Source: Perca fluviatilis
Taxonomy: Eukaryota; Chordata; Actinopteri; Perciformes; Percidae
Direction of reading: 5' to 3'
Assembly: GCF_010015445.1 (NCBI RefSeq)
Contig: NC_053128.1
Coordinates: 12,066,340 to 12,130,339, forward strand
Length of the DNA: 64,000 nt
The notes beneath the pieces were generated by a model. That model did no database searches. It had not been told where the DNA came from and was given only the letters and a program-made list of their open reading frames with translations. Shown piece by piece: positions 1 through 36,149 of this stretch. Each line of letters begins with the position of its first letter. Position 1 is the stretch's first letter. The translations under genes and the position numbers were made by a program.

Positions 1-1985
1 CTTCTTGTAGGCTGGTGCAAGGTCACTATAAGTAAAGAGCCAACACAGAGAAGACTGTACAAGACTTGACTTTTTTTCCATTCATAAGGTAGGCATATTA
101 ATCATTAATAGATAAAATACAGGAAACAAAAGTTGCTTTTTACGACCTCATCACTCAAATGAAAAGCTATGCTATACCTTGGGCACTAACGATCCTAACT
201 AGAATGATTTACAATGAATGAGTTAACTCAAATGTGCAGATAGCAATTTACAAGCAACAGTGGGTCCGAGCCATGTAGAAGGACTTGACAGGCTTATAAT
301 TTACTCCATTTTAGGGAGAGACACAACACTTTTCACTACACCATATCACCGGACATCTGAATGTACCAGTTGTTTGCAAAATATGGCTTTATACACAAAA
401 CAAACTGCACGATCATAAAACAAATCCCTGTACCTGGGAACTGAATAGTAGTGGACAAGTATTTATTTATTTTTTTTTTTTAAACGCACCACCTGGGGGC
501 CTGCAGTTATAATTTAAGCGTCTCGCTACGTTACGCTCCAAATTACCCACACATAACATTTCTTTCAGCGTGATACCATCTCTCTTTAAGGAACCAACAT
601 GTTTGTATGGATACCCTGACTATTACTACATTTTCAAAGTGTATAACACTTAACACTTAACTATAACACTAACTTGAAAGTTTTTCCTACCTACTAGAAA
701 CCTTCTTGAGATTGTTTTTTCATTTTTAGTTTTAAGTCAGTAATGGTTACATAACCTTGACAAAATAAAGGCAGATATGGCTTTTACAGCAATGGATTAC
801 CTATTTCCAGGATGTTTCAAGTCAGTGCAAATTCAGTTTCATACCTTTTGTTTAATGAAATGAAACCAACTACCAGAGGTGACATAGCCAAAGTTGTTTA
901 AAGCTGGAGAATGTACTTTTTAAAAGCAGTATACTTGTTTCCCTACACGTTATTGACACGTGTTGTTGATTCAATTATCATTATTGGATGTCTCATTAAT
1001 AAATAAACTCAGTTTAAAGTGATTCAAAAAGGGTGACAGAAAAGGTGTAAGTATTCAGTGTCTGAGTCAGGGTTAATGTGAGTGCTAGTGTTCAACTGCC
1101 CAACTACTGTAGGCTTTTCTGGTGAAATACAAACAAACAAATATGATCATTTCATGTCAAGGGTCTGATGATTAAAAAAAATCGTTTACTGCAGTATCTT
1201 TTCTATAATAATCGTTTGTACATAATTATAAGTCGTTATTTCAGGGTTTTGCTTTTCTGCATACATTGCTGGTGGAGTTGGGAGTAACCTACTTTCCCAC
1301 TGTATGACAGCAACGCTATCAAGATTGTAAGTAACGTCACTGCTGTTTACACCTCATAGATATATAGCTATATCTATGTTTACACCTCTATTCACGGTGT
1401 TCTGACAATATTCATGTAAAACGGATGTAATAATATGCAGGCTATACTAGCAAGTTAGTCATCTAGCACAACGGCACTGCAGTGCTTCGGACGACTTCTT
1501 GTCAAGTTTATTAACGTTAAGGTTAACCTTAATTTTACAGCCTGTAAAATATACGTTAAAGGCAAAATTATATTTACATTAACGTTAGCCACCAATGGTA
1601 GCTAACTAGTGCCCCCCGACCACGGCTAACGTTAGGTTAGCTCATCTTAAAACCTTAGCTATGTGCAATAAAATAAGCTCCATAACATTACTAGCTAACT
1701 CTTGTAGGAATATAGCTGAAATCGCCTGTAATGACTGGACTGACGGCAGGTAATTTAGTTTCAGCCACCTGAGTGGCAATAAGAGGTACCGTTGTCTCCT
1801 AAAGCTAACGTCAGTTAGCAGCTAGCTAGGCTCTGTGTGTTGTGTAACGTTAGCCGGTTGGACCTCCTGTTAATTACTGGCTGCGACATAGAAGTGATAC
1901 CAATTTAAACAATGCATGCATTGAGTATATATGCAGACAGTTGTTTAGTCTTTTACCTAAGAAGCGTTTAGCGTCGTAGCTATCC
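1..1985. other. AT-rich flank without a supported gene
   Basis: No open frame of note. It holds a T-run at about 467-481 and a cluster of TAACGTTAGC-like words between 1512 and 1860. A weak minus-strand acceptor (TTACTTATAG) with 25 nt of open sequence touches the window start (1-25) and could be the edge of an exon, but is too short to judge. Confidence 0.5.
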
Positions 1986-1999
1986 GTGTTAGCTCATCT

Positions 2000-2110
2000 G
2001 ACCCATTTCATCGGGTTAGGAAACAAAACATTTTGTCACGGTAAACAAACTCGCCCCCTGGTTTGCGCACGCGCAGTTGTCCAAACGTAAAAACCTAAGC
2101 TATGGGTACA
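2000..2110. promoter_or_regulatory. Candidate (divergent) promoter with NRF-1 site
   Basis: TGCGCACGCGCA at 2064-2075 fits the NRF-1 consensus YGCGCAYGCGCR at every position and lies beside a CCCCCTGG word resembling a CTCF core. A donor-like AG|GTAAAA faces left (minus strand, about 1960). A donor AAAGG|GTAAGC faces right (about 2448), with an exon-like segment further right. Together they suggest a bidirectional housekeeping-type start. No transcript is proven. Confidence 0.35.
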
Positions 2111-2764
2111 CTTTATTAAGACTTTAATATTACACACTATAATATTTCCCAACATGTAATTGTTATTGTATAAACAGTTTATATCAATGGCTGTCTTGTA
2201 GTATTTTATAATCATGATTATATTTGAAAGGCTATGTAATGTAATGTAATTTGATATACTCAACACTAGATGGAAGCGTGGGTCAAGTACAGTGCAGTGA
2301 GGACCACAATGGAAATAAGTTTGTAACTTTCTTGTGTTATCCTCGACAGTTCTGATAAATGTACAATGTCACTGTGTTGGCATCTTGTTATGCATTTATT
2401 TCTGTTACTGTCTAAGAAATCAACAACAACAAAAGAGCCGATTAAAGGGTAAGCCTTAATTTTGTAATGTACTTAAAATGTTTTTGTTTGCTGTAAAACT
2501 GATGTAATTTAAGGGATGTCTGAATAAATGCAACTGTTACAAATAGTATCCATCTTAATTAAGTAGGTGAACCCTGTAACACTTCCCAAAAGAATATGAA
2601 CTACAAAGACGGACCAAAAATGTAGTCAGGAAAAATGTCAATGCTGCTAAATATTAGGTGATAGAATAATAGCATAGCATATTGCACCATGGATCATTAG
2701 TAATGAAAAAAAAATATTAGGATCTGTAGTTTTTAATGTCATGCTGATTAATGATTTCTTTCAG

Positions 2765-2883
2765 CTTGCGAAAGTGCCTTCAGCTAAATTTAGGCTACTG
2801 ACAGAAGAGGGAAAACACAACAGCTTTGTACCATCCTTGACATTTTACCGGGAGTTTGTTCAGCAGTACACCATGTGCAGTGG
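2765..2883 (+). CDS. Unassigned exon-like segment
   Basis: A good acceptor (TGATTTCTTTCAG) precedes 119 nt that are open in one frame (39 codons plus 2 nt, containing KFRLLTEEGKHNSFV and LTFYREFVQQYT). A consensus donor (GTGGGTGAGT) follows. I do not recognise the protein. The upstream open segment ending at the donor near 2448 does not fit its phase, and no further exons could be linked. Alternatively translation could start at the ATG near the exon end. It may be a real exon of a neighbouring gene convergent with PHF24, or chance. Confidence 0.28.
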
Positions 2884-3400
2884 GTGAGTGCAACTTGCCA
2901 TTCCCGAAAAAATAAGGTCTTTAAGTGGCCTTTGAACTATGGAGGTCCAGCTGTAGCAATGTCTTATAAGGTTACCTTCAAAATTCCAAGGCCACACTTT
3001 GTTTCCTGTAAGTTATGTGATGCCTAAAATATCACTCTCTATAGAGGAGAGTTCCTAATGTCAGGCAACCCAATCTGATCCTAGGACAGCGCCAACCCTC
3101 AGCACAGCTGTTGAGGTCACAATTGCTCAGAGCAGCTGTTGTGCCAGTATTCCTGTCAATAGATGAAGCAGATATTTTGAATTGTGGTAGCAGAAAATGC
3201 ACAGATGTAATTAATAACATTAACAATGTTCCAATTCCGGTGCGCCAGTGAGCCAGCATGCACGGGGTCACATGCCTAATGGAGTGTAGCCACAATCAAC
3301 GTTATTGGTTACACCTGTGCTGGACCACTTTAAAATATCTCCTGTTTGTCAATGTTCTCATTTTGTGTCATTTTCACATTGTTGTTTTTGGATTTCTTTA

Positions 3401-3923
3401 AAGGTCCAATGTGTAGGAATTTCTCCCATCTAGCGTTGAGATCATATATCGCAATCAACTCTCTCGCACCACGCAGTTCAAAGTAGGCCTTTGTATTACA
3501 GCTACGGTAGCCTTCGCGCTGCTAAAAAAGCCGGTTTTTTGTTTTTTTTCAATATCCTTTTTTTTTTTTGGGGAAAAAAAAACTTCTTTTTCTTAAATTT
3601 TTTTTTGTCCTCTCCCTTTTTTTTTTTTATGGGAAGAAAAAAAAAAACGAAGACTCTGTTCTGTTATATTCATGTCTTGACAGTGAAAATGCGCGAAGGT
3701 GGAGCAGTATGTCCTGTATGTCCCTTACCGGCTAAGATATTTCAAGATGGCACATGAATATGGAGCGTCTACCCCAGTTCAGATTGCAAATGTAAAATTT
3801 CAAGCCAAAATGAATACTTGGAATTGATGGTGGAGGTAAATATTCATGAAAAAGGACAAGTTTGTGAATGGGCAACACAGATTTTGATAATGAACAACTA
3901 AACACGTTACACACTGGACCTTT
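3401..3923. mobile_element. TTAA-flanked non-autonomous DNA element
   Basis: The left end TTTAAAGGTCCAATGTGTAG is mirrored by the right end ACACTGGACCTTTTAAAG at about 3909-3927. The inside contains A/T runs. The family is recalled as very common in perch-like fish genomes. The open frame starting at 3491 is an artefact of the T-runs. Confidence 0.6.
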
Positions 3924-6224
3924 TAAAGCTGCACAATGAAAGCTGAACATATAAAACAGTAGCTGTTTTGTTTTGTTTTTTGCCATCAGCATTTTTCTTT
4001 TTGGGGATACAGTTCAGTACCTTCTCTTACAGTATTTTCTGTATGCAGAGTCGTGTTTAGCTGCAGCAGAAGCCAAAACAGCATCTTTGTTTTATCCACT
4101 CACCAACATTCTCTATAACGCCACCAATTATCTTTTCCTAAACTTCGACACAAATTTAATAGAACTAATGATGTTCACCCCCAAACAGCACACCAATATC
4201 CACCAGACACAGGGGGGCTGTGAATGCTGGAGGCTTTTGTCACATAATGAGGAGCTAAATAAAAAAATAAAAATAAAAAAGTGTCCAGCAGAGATGTGCA
4301 AACTGAAGGGAGGTTAGATTTCACAGGGCAATTTAAAAATGGAATAATCTACATTTCACAAGGCCCTGTTATCTACAATGTCACAGCAGACACAGCCCCA
4401 AATTATGGGCATGGTCACAGTTGAATGCAGTACACAGATGTCAGTTCACACCGGGTGTTTAATTACAGAGATTTAATTTTTCCCTTCACAGCCTTCATGA
4501 CTTGTAATAACCAGCTTATATTGTTGGTTTCTTCTCAGATGGCTTGTTAACAGTGAGAAAACATTATTGAAAAGTGAAAACAAGAAGACTGTTCATGTAT
4601 GATAAAATAATTTATATGTGCATGTTTTTGTTTCAATAGAGTAGAGGAGAGATACGTGCCACACATCAAATCTTTTTAAAAATCCAAGAGCCAGCCATTT
4701 TTGACTGCCGTCCTGGAACCAGACAGCTGTAATTGGCTCACGACAGCCAAGGAGACTGAGTGGGATCCAAGGAAGAAGTTGGGCTGGCTGGTGGATGTGG
4801 GATGTGATGTTTTCGATTGCATGCGGAGGTGGATCTAAAAATGGATCAGAGCTATGGTATGGCGCTGTTGTTAGTTTTGATGTGTTGATAATCGGTTGGC
4901 AATGGTAGAACAAGGACTGTGATGGGAGTGGGTAAGCCCTGATACTGGATCTTCTTGTGACTTTTTGTCATCCATTGTGATTAGAGCTGCTACTTTCTGT
5001 CCGTCTATACCTCCCTATATCAACCTTATACGTATCATGATTTATTATATAGATTAGGAGAATTTCCATCTTAATAACAATAATCTGAATGTCCACTTTG
5101 ATAGAATTTCACTCTACAACCAAAAATACTAAAGCTAAAGCCCAAACTGGGAGAGCTCTCAAAGCCTCATTAGAAATCTTGAATTGGCCAACAGACCTGC
5201 TGATGAACTCTGTGATGTGACTGATGTGCTGACATTTTACTGTGGCTCCATTCTGATACCGCTTCCCCAGAGCCATGACCATAGTGCCCATTGTTGTTTA
5301 CCCTTACTCATCCCTGCAGAGTGAAGCCATCAGACCGCAGCAGGCAGCACCTCAGAGCAGCTGGTCCTGATACATTCTCTGTAGGACAAGCCAGATAACC
5401 TTTATACTGAGCTCCTCTGGGCATGGCATGACTCACAAAGTCACACTTGTTGCCTTGGCACTCTTTTCCTTTGTGAACCATTGAATGAAAGTGTGTGTTA
5501 TTGAAGTGCTGAAATTTGATTTTATGGAATAGGATTATCTTTCTGTCGAGGCGTGAAGGAAAAAAGTTGGTGTTATTCTGTGTTTTTCTTATCTTTCTTA
5601 TCGTCCAAAAAAACCTATTAAGCCAAAAAAAACTTCCCTACCCTCCCTGACGTTATTTAAACAGGAGTAAATTGTACATTTCTTAAGGACTATTTTTAGA
5701 GGTGGATTTATACACGTTCAGTGCTATTTCAGAGTATTTACAGCAACAAAATGGTGTATGTGGGACTGATTTAAAAACTACAGTGCCCATGTTCATGGCA
5801 ACGGAACGTGTCAGCCAGTGTAGCATTGTGGCTCATTGATGTGTATACTGTGGATTGCACAGAGGAAAAAGCTATAACAAACTTTGGCTGCACAACTTTG
5901 TTGACTACAAGAAAAAAATAGAATATTGCCAGCTTCATCCTTTTGACAGCATGACCTTTAATTAAATCCTGAAAACATATACTGTACAGCAGTAATTTCA
6001 AAATGTGTCAGTTTATTTTGTCTGAGTTTCACACTGCTTGCTTGGAAGCTTGCTTAGTCAAATGGCCTTGCAATGTACATCTTGTCAAGATTGGCTATTG
6101 TCTACTAGAAGTGGATGCTTTCACTGACACCTCCATCAAACTGTGTCATACGGACCACTGCAGCTGTAAAACTCTGTTGTACAGAATATAAGAGCTGTCA
6201 ATATCCTCAGGCAATACAGGTCGA

Positions 6225-6625
6225 AGCTAGAGTGTCATATTTAGACGCACTTGGTTGGTCTTCTTGGCGTCACTTTTTAACGCTCTGGGTCGGGACGTAC
6301 GTTTAACTAACACGCGGCACCAGAACGGGACAGTTAGGTTTAGGAAAAGAGTGTGGGTAGGGTTACAAAATGTACGTTTCAGTGACACGCCAGACAAGAA
6401 CGGGACACGAACCCCGATCTCCTGGGTTAAAGTCCTGTGTTGTTGAAACGTAAATGTTAGGTCTTTCATACTACTCTCTACCATTGTCGCTCTTAATACT
6501 ACGTCATCTTACAGCGCCGCAGCCAAGCAGCTGCTCTACCCTGTGCGTCCCGTACAGACACTAGAGGGTGATTTTTGCGTCGGTATCCGACGCTGCGAGC
6601 CACTGACCAAATGTCAGAAAGAACG
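6225..6625. mobile_element. Decayed copy of a dispersed MITE family
   Basis: Shares landmarks with the element at 16379-16978: a GGTTTAGGAAAAG-like word, CCTGGGT.AA.GTCCTGTGT, ACTACGTCATCT.ACAGCGCC, CAAGCAG, and GCGTC.GTATC.GACGCTG near the right side. Terminal repeats are not recognisable here. Confidence 0.5.
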
Positions 6626-7176
6626 GGTTGATTCTGAAGTGCTGGTGCCATTCAAATGGGTGAATTTGTTTCTGTGTGCTGGTTTGACAGCCACATTCTG
6701 CTTTATGATTCAGAAATTTGAGGAGCTGGTGGGATAAAATTCCACTGGAATTGTACGTTTTCATGTGACAAAAAAAGAAAGAAATTGAAATTACTTTGTA
6801 AGATTTGCTATTTGTACAGCCACAGTGTGTTTTATTAAGACGTTATAAAAGAACAAAAGAAATAAAGGCACATTTTTATGTTATTCACTGTTTTACATGC
6901 TGTTGTTTTCATGGTCTATTATCAAACCGGCTTTATTTTGAACCATTTTCAATATTTTGCTCCAACATTGTAAGTATACTAGGCCTTTGTTTGAAGAAAC
7001 AATCTTTCTCATTAGCCCAATAATTTGTGAGGCTATTTGGGTGGGACAACCTTGGACTAATTCAGAGCTCAAGTTTCGCATTTGGCTGAGCATTAAATGT
7101 AGCAATTAGCCCGGTCAAGAACGCCATCATCAAATCTTTTATGAAACAATTACATAACATCCTCATCTAAGCAATT

Positions 7177-7191
7177 TCTCTCTCTCACACA

Positions 7192-7242
<51 letters not shown>
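7177..7242. repeat. (CT)n/(CA)n microsatellite
   Basis: A short CT run passes into about 25 CA units. Confidence 0.95.
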
Positions 7243-7244
<2 letters not shown>

Positions 7245-8642
7245 TTTCTTTGTGTCCTTTTATCTCTATTTTCTGTTTTGTTTTTCTCTCTCCCATTCTT
7301 ACTGTTTGACCTTCAGTTTAATATTTGGAGAGATGCTACTGCTGGACGTTCTATTTTTTGTTTTATTGACAGATAAAAAAGTAAGACAAGCTTCAGGGCA
7401 TTTATAGCTACGCTATCTGAATACTACCAAGTTTACTTTTTAAAGCTTGAAAAGCCTTCGAAAGCTGCAAAGCACTGTTCAAACAACAACAGTTTCTGTC
7501 CACCTCTCTCTGGCAAACCCCTTAGTGAGAAAACTATCTATTGGTGTGATAGGAGTTGCTTTTTCATTTTAATTGTAGGCAGGTGAAAGGTCCAGTGGCC
7601 ATGAAAGGCATGCTGTCGTCTTGATGTAAGCTTGAATAGACAGCTCCTGTCTGCTGCACAATTGCTACTTCTGACTGTCCCTGTGCTACGACCCTGTTGG
7701 GTAACGTTTTCAGAGAAAACCCTTTTCCCTCTGTGCAATATATAATCTGTGCAATCGCACTCGATGAAGCAGCAGTTACATCATGCCATGTTTTCTTCTC
7801 CAGCTACTTGGAATAGTAAGCAAAAGGCAATCAAATTGAGGAAGCTGATAACTGGCTGAATGTTAAATTCAGTGCTACTTTACTGCCACTTTAATTGACT
7901 GTTGGCTAATCCCTGCCCCCCAGAGTTATGTTTGCTACACCTGTCAAGCTTTCCAGTCTAGCATGGCGCTCATGCAGTTTATTGTTATGGAGCTCAAAAG
8001 TGTGGTTCTGGTAGTGAAAATCCCAATCATTTTCTCCATAAGGATTTTGTTTAATAGCCATAATGTCTAAACCATCCAAGGTAGACTCATCACGAACTAT
8101 GGGATTGTGAAACAAAGGTTTATGCATCTGTAGAAGCCACAAGTATGTATGATTGTTGTTTGTTTATCACACATGTGAACCTACGAACGGCTATAGCGAG
8201 CTGCTACCACTAAAGTCTATGATCATTTATTATCGTAATAAATCAGTAAAATGTTTTTTGCAATGGGATGTGATGGAAGCTTCGTCCATTGTTTTTAACA
8301 GTCTACGGTCAATCCACATAGACCCCCATGTTAAAAAATTCTAAATTTACAGCAGAAACTAACATGTTTCTGTACAGGGTGAATTTTTTTTTTTTTTTTT
8401 ATAACTCACATGTTCAAATTATATTAAGGCTTAAAGCCATGGACTATAACCATCTACACAAGATAAGGAATTTTATTTTAACCAAGTATCCTGTAGCATA
8501 AATGTCTGACCTTTGTAGCACAGCAAACTGCTCAAAAATCGATTGGGAATTCAGCGAGAAATTATGACTTTATGCATGGAGGAGTCGCTTGTATATCCCG
8601 ATATGGCATATCGCTTCTATTAAAACGGCTGCGGCCATGAGG

Positions 8643-8685
<43 letters not shown>

Positions 8686-8689
8686 ATAT
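8643..8689. repeat. (TATC)n microsatellite
   Basis: About 11 TATC units ending in TATATATG. Confidence 0.95.
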
Positions 8690-10359
8690 GTACACAGTGT
8701 TGTATCTTTGTTAGCCTTTTTCAAAATGATTAATGGTCACGATTCATCTCGTAGCTGGTTGGCTTTTTTCCAGGCTTAAAACTGCCTTTATGTAAGCATG
8801 TCAATGGAGAAATTAAATGGGGAAAATCACTTCGGGAACCAGAGGCATTCTAGTCTGGATCGACAGTTCGTTTTGTTAATCGTATAACAGCCGGATGTCC
8901 CTCGCCTTGCAAAACTTTGTTCGTTTTGGGAAACAACTAAAAGAATTAGAGCTAGCAAGCGACACGCTGAAAATGGCAAGTTTTTTGGATCGTGCAACAA
9001 GGCAGGCCTGCTTGGTTCTTTCAGGGAATGATTGTAAAGATTTACAACAAATATGTATACGCCATTTACTATTTAACTGGGACATTTAGGGACTGATTGG
9101 CAGGGATTTGCACACAAAATGCACACGGTGATACGCTGGTAGGAGCAAATTACGTTGAAGCAGCAGGTTGAACAGGCTGTGGATGGTAGACATTGGCTTT
9201 TAGTATCCTGGCTTTGGGCTCATCTAAACAATATCGCTGATGCTCGGTAGATGGGTACCATGATGTTCTGGTCTGTTTTAATCACGCTCTGCAGAGCCAT
9301 CCGGTCTTGGGCCATGCACATCCCCTGCCAGTGGGATGTGCCACTTTGCCAGTTTCCAGTCACATGCCAGTTTCCAGTCAAAATGCTTTCTATTGCTCCT
9401 CTAGAAAAGTTAACTAACTTGGCACAGGGATTTTGCCTTCTTAAGTTTTCTTAAGAAGTTAAGCCATTGCTTGGGCTTCTCATTCCTCATGATGACAGAG
9501 GTTACTGTCAACTAAAAGTAAGCCATATTTTATCAGCTGTAACCTCATGTTATCCCTCTAACTCTGTGAATTGGTTGAAAACACTATCTCTAACTGACTT
9601 TGTAATGTTTCCAGTTGCTATGTTTTAAAACAAGAACCCTCTTAAAGAGTCTTAAATATACATATGATGGCAACATACGTCATACATGGCATGCTGTGGC
9701 ATATGGGCAGCCCACCCAGGTGCAAAACTACGGACAATTGCTGCCCAAGGGATGGTTTTAGGGAACAATCAAGTGTCTTTGTTCTCCTTTTTTTTGGCCA
9801 TTTGCCTCTATATTTTCTGCTCGTTTGACTGATTGTATATCTGGCTGTAACTTTTGCAAAATAAGTTTCAAACCTCAGTTGGACTTAAAATAAAATATAA
9901 AAAAGAATTACATACCCTCTTTGCCTAGATCTCCTACAGCAATCACTGTCAACAGGTCACCTGTGCCTCGCTAGGCACAGGGTGGAGCCATCAATCAGTT
10001 GGTTTATTTCTAATTTAATCAAAGAGATATGAAATGAAATAGGTTTTCCTTTGTTTATATGCTTGCCTATGCAAATAATAACCTTGGTGATGTTTTCTAA
10101 ATTTAGATTTTCCTTTTCTTTTTTTAATAGTGTTATTGTGGTCAATTGGCAATTTGGGCTGAAAAAGCAGGGGAGGGCCCAGTAGTCTCTTCATCTTTCT
10201 GTGTGACCAGACACTGTTGGCTAAGAGTGGGAGGCATAACATTCATCACAGGGGGAAGAGTTTATTATTAGTTGTTCACCTTGAAATATAGTTGGCATTC
10301 AAATGTTTGCTATGTTCCTGTTGGGATCAGGTTTAAGTGGAAATGTCTTCTGGTTTATC

Positions 10360-10480
10360 TAATCCCCACGCATTGGTAAAGTCCAATTAGGTAATCCCCA
10401 TGCAGTGGTTTAGTCCAATAAAGTAATCCCCATGCAGTGGTTTAGTCCAATAAAGGTGGAGCCAGGAGGAATATATAAAA
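10360..10480 (+). repeat. Three 32-bp tandem repeats followed by a TATA box
   Basis: The unit TAATCCCCATGCAGTGGTTT... starts at 10360, 10392 and 10424. It is followed by GGAATATATAAAACCAC at about 10469-10484. Tandem repeats upstream of a TATA box resemble a retrotransposon LTR U3 region, but I could not define TG...CA ends or a target duplication. Confidence 0.5.
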
Positions 10481-10617
10481 CCACTTAGGCGTTGACTGTG
10501 AGAGAGTTGTTGTTGGGAGCAACTTTCTGTGAGGCTGTGTTAGTTCATTGTTAGCAGTTCATTTGCTCTGTGTTTATTTTTTGATCTTCTCCTCTGTTCC
10601 ATTGTGATTTTTGGTTT

Positions 10618-10665
10618 TTAACCCTTGTGTTGTCACCGGGACCCGAAAGACAACACAAGGGTTAA
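10618..10665. repeat. Perfect 17-bp inverted repeat, 14-nt loop
   Basis: TTAACCCTTGTGTTGTC (10618-10634) faces its exact complement GACAACACAAGGGTTAA (10649-10665). The TTAA ends and the sequence match a terminal repeat I recall from fish DNA transposons, so this is likely a remnant with almost no interior. Confidence 0.75.
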
Positions 10666-11261
10666 TTCAACATCTGATTTTCTTTTTATACTCCCCTCCA
10701 GTGCCAGGCAGCCACACTAAATCCCCTCATTCATGTAGAATTACTGTCACTGATGCTACAAATAGCATTTTCATTATTAAAGAAAACATCATGGTCATTG
10801 TATTATACTGAACAGAAACAGACTTTGGTTTCCATATGACTACAATGCTAAGCAGCCCCATGCTACAGTAACAGTAGTGGACATAGCAAGTTCCACTTTC
10901 ACATGATAGCAAACAAATAAGGAAGAAGATATGTGGGACAGGTGACAAAAACTGAAAGATAATAGTCTAAATACACAATTTTCTTCTTTAGTATCTTAGA
11001 AATGTATGCAAATCCTATGTAGGAAAATACTGGACTTTAATTTCATGTGTCCATGTTAATGATCCATACACATTGTAATTAGCCCTTAAGTGGAATGTCA
11101 ATTTGATGATTACATATGTAAATTTACACACATTTTTACATAACTTATCGGGAAATTATTCTTATTAATATTATGATATCCCTACGGTAAATTGTTTTTG
11201 TCAGCATTCACGCTTAAAAAAAAGGTGAAAAGACAAGATTGAGGAGAGTAAATGCCATGCA

Positions 11262-11267
11262 TTTATT
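11262..11267 (-). terminator. Candidate poly(A) signal AATAAA for PHF24
   Basis: On the minus strand AATAAA is followed within about 30-50 nt by a U-rich stretch (TTGTCTTTTCACC then a T run), the expected downstream element. Cleavage would fall near 11240. It is the first perfect AATAAA I found after the stop codon. Confidence 0.45.
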
Positions 11268-12595
11268 TCAGCACTTTGACATATCCCTCAGACAAGATTC
11301 ATGTCATAACCATACTTTTTTCGCTAAGAGGACCTGGCATTACATGGCATAAACACTACATGAAGATTTACATGTTACAGTATGTTTCCAGTGCTTCTAT
11401 GGGCAGTATTATGTGCAGTAATTTAAATTGTTGTATAACCTGTAACATTATAGAATTCCAACCACATTTTCCATAACAATATTTTAAACAGTGCTTCTGC
11501 ATATTGACAAAGGACAAATGTTTGCACCAGAGCTCCCATTGTCTTCCAGTATTTCATTACAGTGATTATGTCACACAGTAGTCCATCCACATCTCATTCC
11601 CACAGTGGAAATAATGACAGTAGAACAGGAGGGCAGACGTTTCCACATTGTCAAAGTGCAGCTCTGAGCACAACAGGAACAACATGTACTATATGGCAGT
11701 ATATGCGCGTCTTTTTCTGGGTTAGCTTTAATCAACGTTCACATCCTTTTTCACGGTTAGTACTTCAGAAGAACATACACTCTTGGATGAGACTGGGGAA
11801 AACAGAGGATACATCAGAGGATACAGGAATAAATACAGCATTTTAATGCATGATAATAATTTATACTGGCATGAATAGCACTTCTTCTCATATAATAGTA
11901 TGTACGCAGATAGCTTTGATTCCTGTTTGGTATACGTTCTGATAATGGCTGCAGAATTCTACCCACTCGTCAAACAGTACCAGTAATGATAATTTGAATT
12001 TGCATGTGCCTCTGTGTACTGTGATTAACAATTTTGATGGCGAATAACACAATTCATTTTACAGTAGCATAGAATTATTATTAGGACATGATGAGGCCCA
12101 ACGGAATGAATACTTGAAAGAGTAACAGCATGTCACACTAATGTACCCGCATGGAGAGGTGTGTTATGCAGCTGGAGGGCCATACAGTGTGTGATGTTTG
12201 TCATTTCGTAGAGTCCAAGCATCCTAGGAGCTTGTCTGATTGTTTGGATGATCGCTATACTACTAAGTTTCAGAATTATCACTAACTGAGTCGTGGGTGG
12301 GTAGTTGTCTTCCTTTGTGCTATCTTTCACATTTGTTGGAAGCCGTCAAGTTTTTGGGAGTCGGGACCTGTGACAGCTGCTGTCACTTGCGTTGTTGGTG
12401 TGTCAATCAGCGCGCGTGTGTTTGTGTGTGTGTGTGTTGTCAAGTGTTGTGGTATTGTGGTGACGCAGAGGAGGAGAGATTCTGTCGATAGCTTGATCTG
12501 CTGTCTCTCAGTGCTTCATGCAGTTCGCTAAGTTGCCTTCCACATGTCATCGTGTCACCACGTCTTTCTTCCTCCGCTCATCTGTAGACTATAGG

Positions 12596-12598
<3 letters not shown>

Positions 12599-12666
<68 letters not shown>
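12599..12666. repeat. (CT)n microsatellite in PHF24 3' UTR
   Basis: About 33 CT units with one CTTT interruption. On the PHF24 transcript strand this reads (GA)n and starts 26 nt after the stop codon. Confidence 0.95.
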
Positions 12667-12692
12667 GCTGGGGTGCAGTGGAGGATCCTGGA

Positions 12693-36149
<23,457 letters not shown>

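Larger units (their letters stand above)
4318..10357. other. Gene-poor spacer between possible upstream gene and PHF24 3' end
   Basis: No supported coding exon. It contains one decayed dispersed repeat (6225-6625) and two microsatellites (7186-7242 and 8643-8689). Other open frames are short, without recognisable motifs or splice context. Confidence 0.6.
11240..12692 (-). other. phf24: Probable PHF24 3' untranslated region
   Basis: Sequence between the PHF24 stop codon and the first convincing poly(A) signal on the minus strand. It begins with a (GA)n tract (12599-12666) and contains no supported open frame. The extent is inferred from the poly(A) signal. ATTAAA-type hexamers at about 11840 and 11712 could give shorter forms. 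Confidence 0.5.

Noticed and set aside
1..25. Possible minus-strand exon at the window edge (acceptor TTACTTATAG then open frame)
   Set aside because: Only 25 nt are visible, so frame and identity cannot be tested.
2366..2448. Possible first exon starting MSLCWHLVMHLFLLLS with donor at 2448
   Set aside because: Its phase does not join the open frame of the segment at 2765-2883, and the signal-like Leu run could be chance.
3491..3757. 88-codon Phe/Lys-rich ORF
   Set aside because: Reads through T and A runs inside a MITE.
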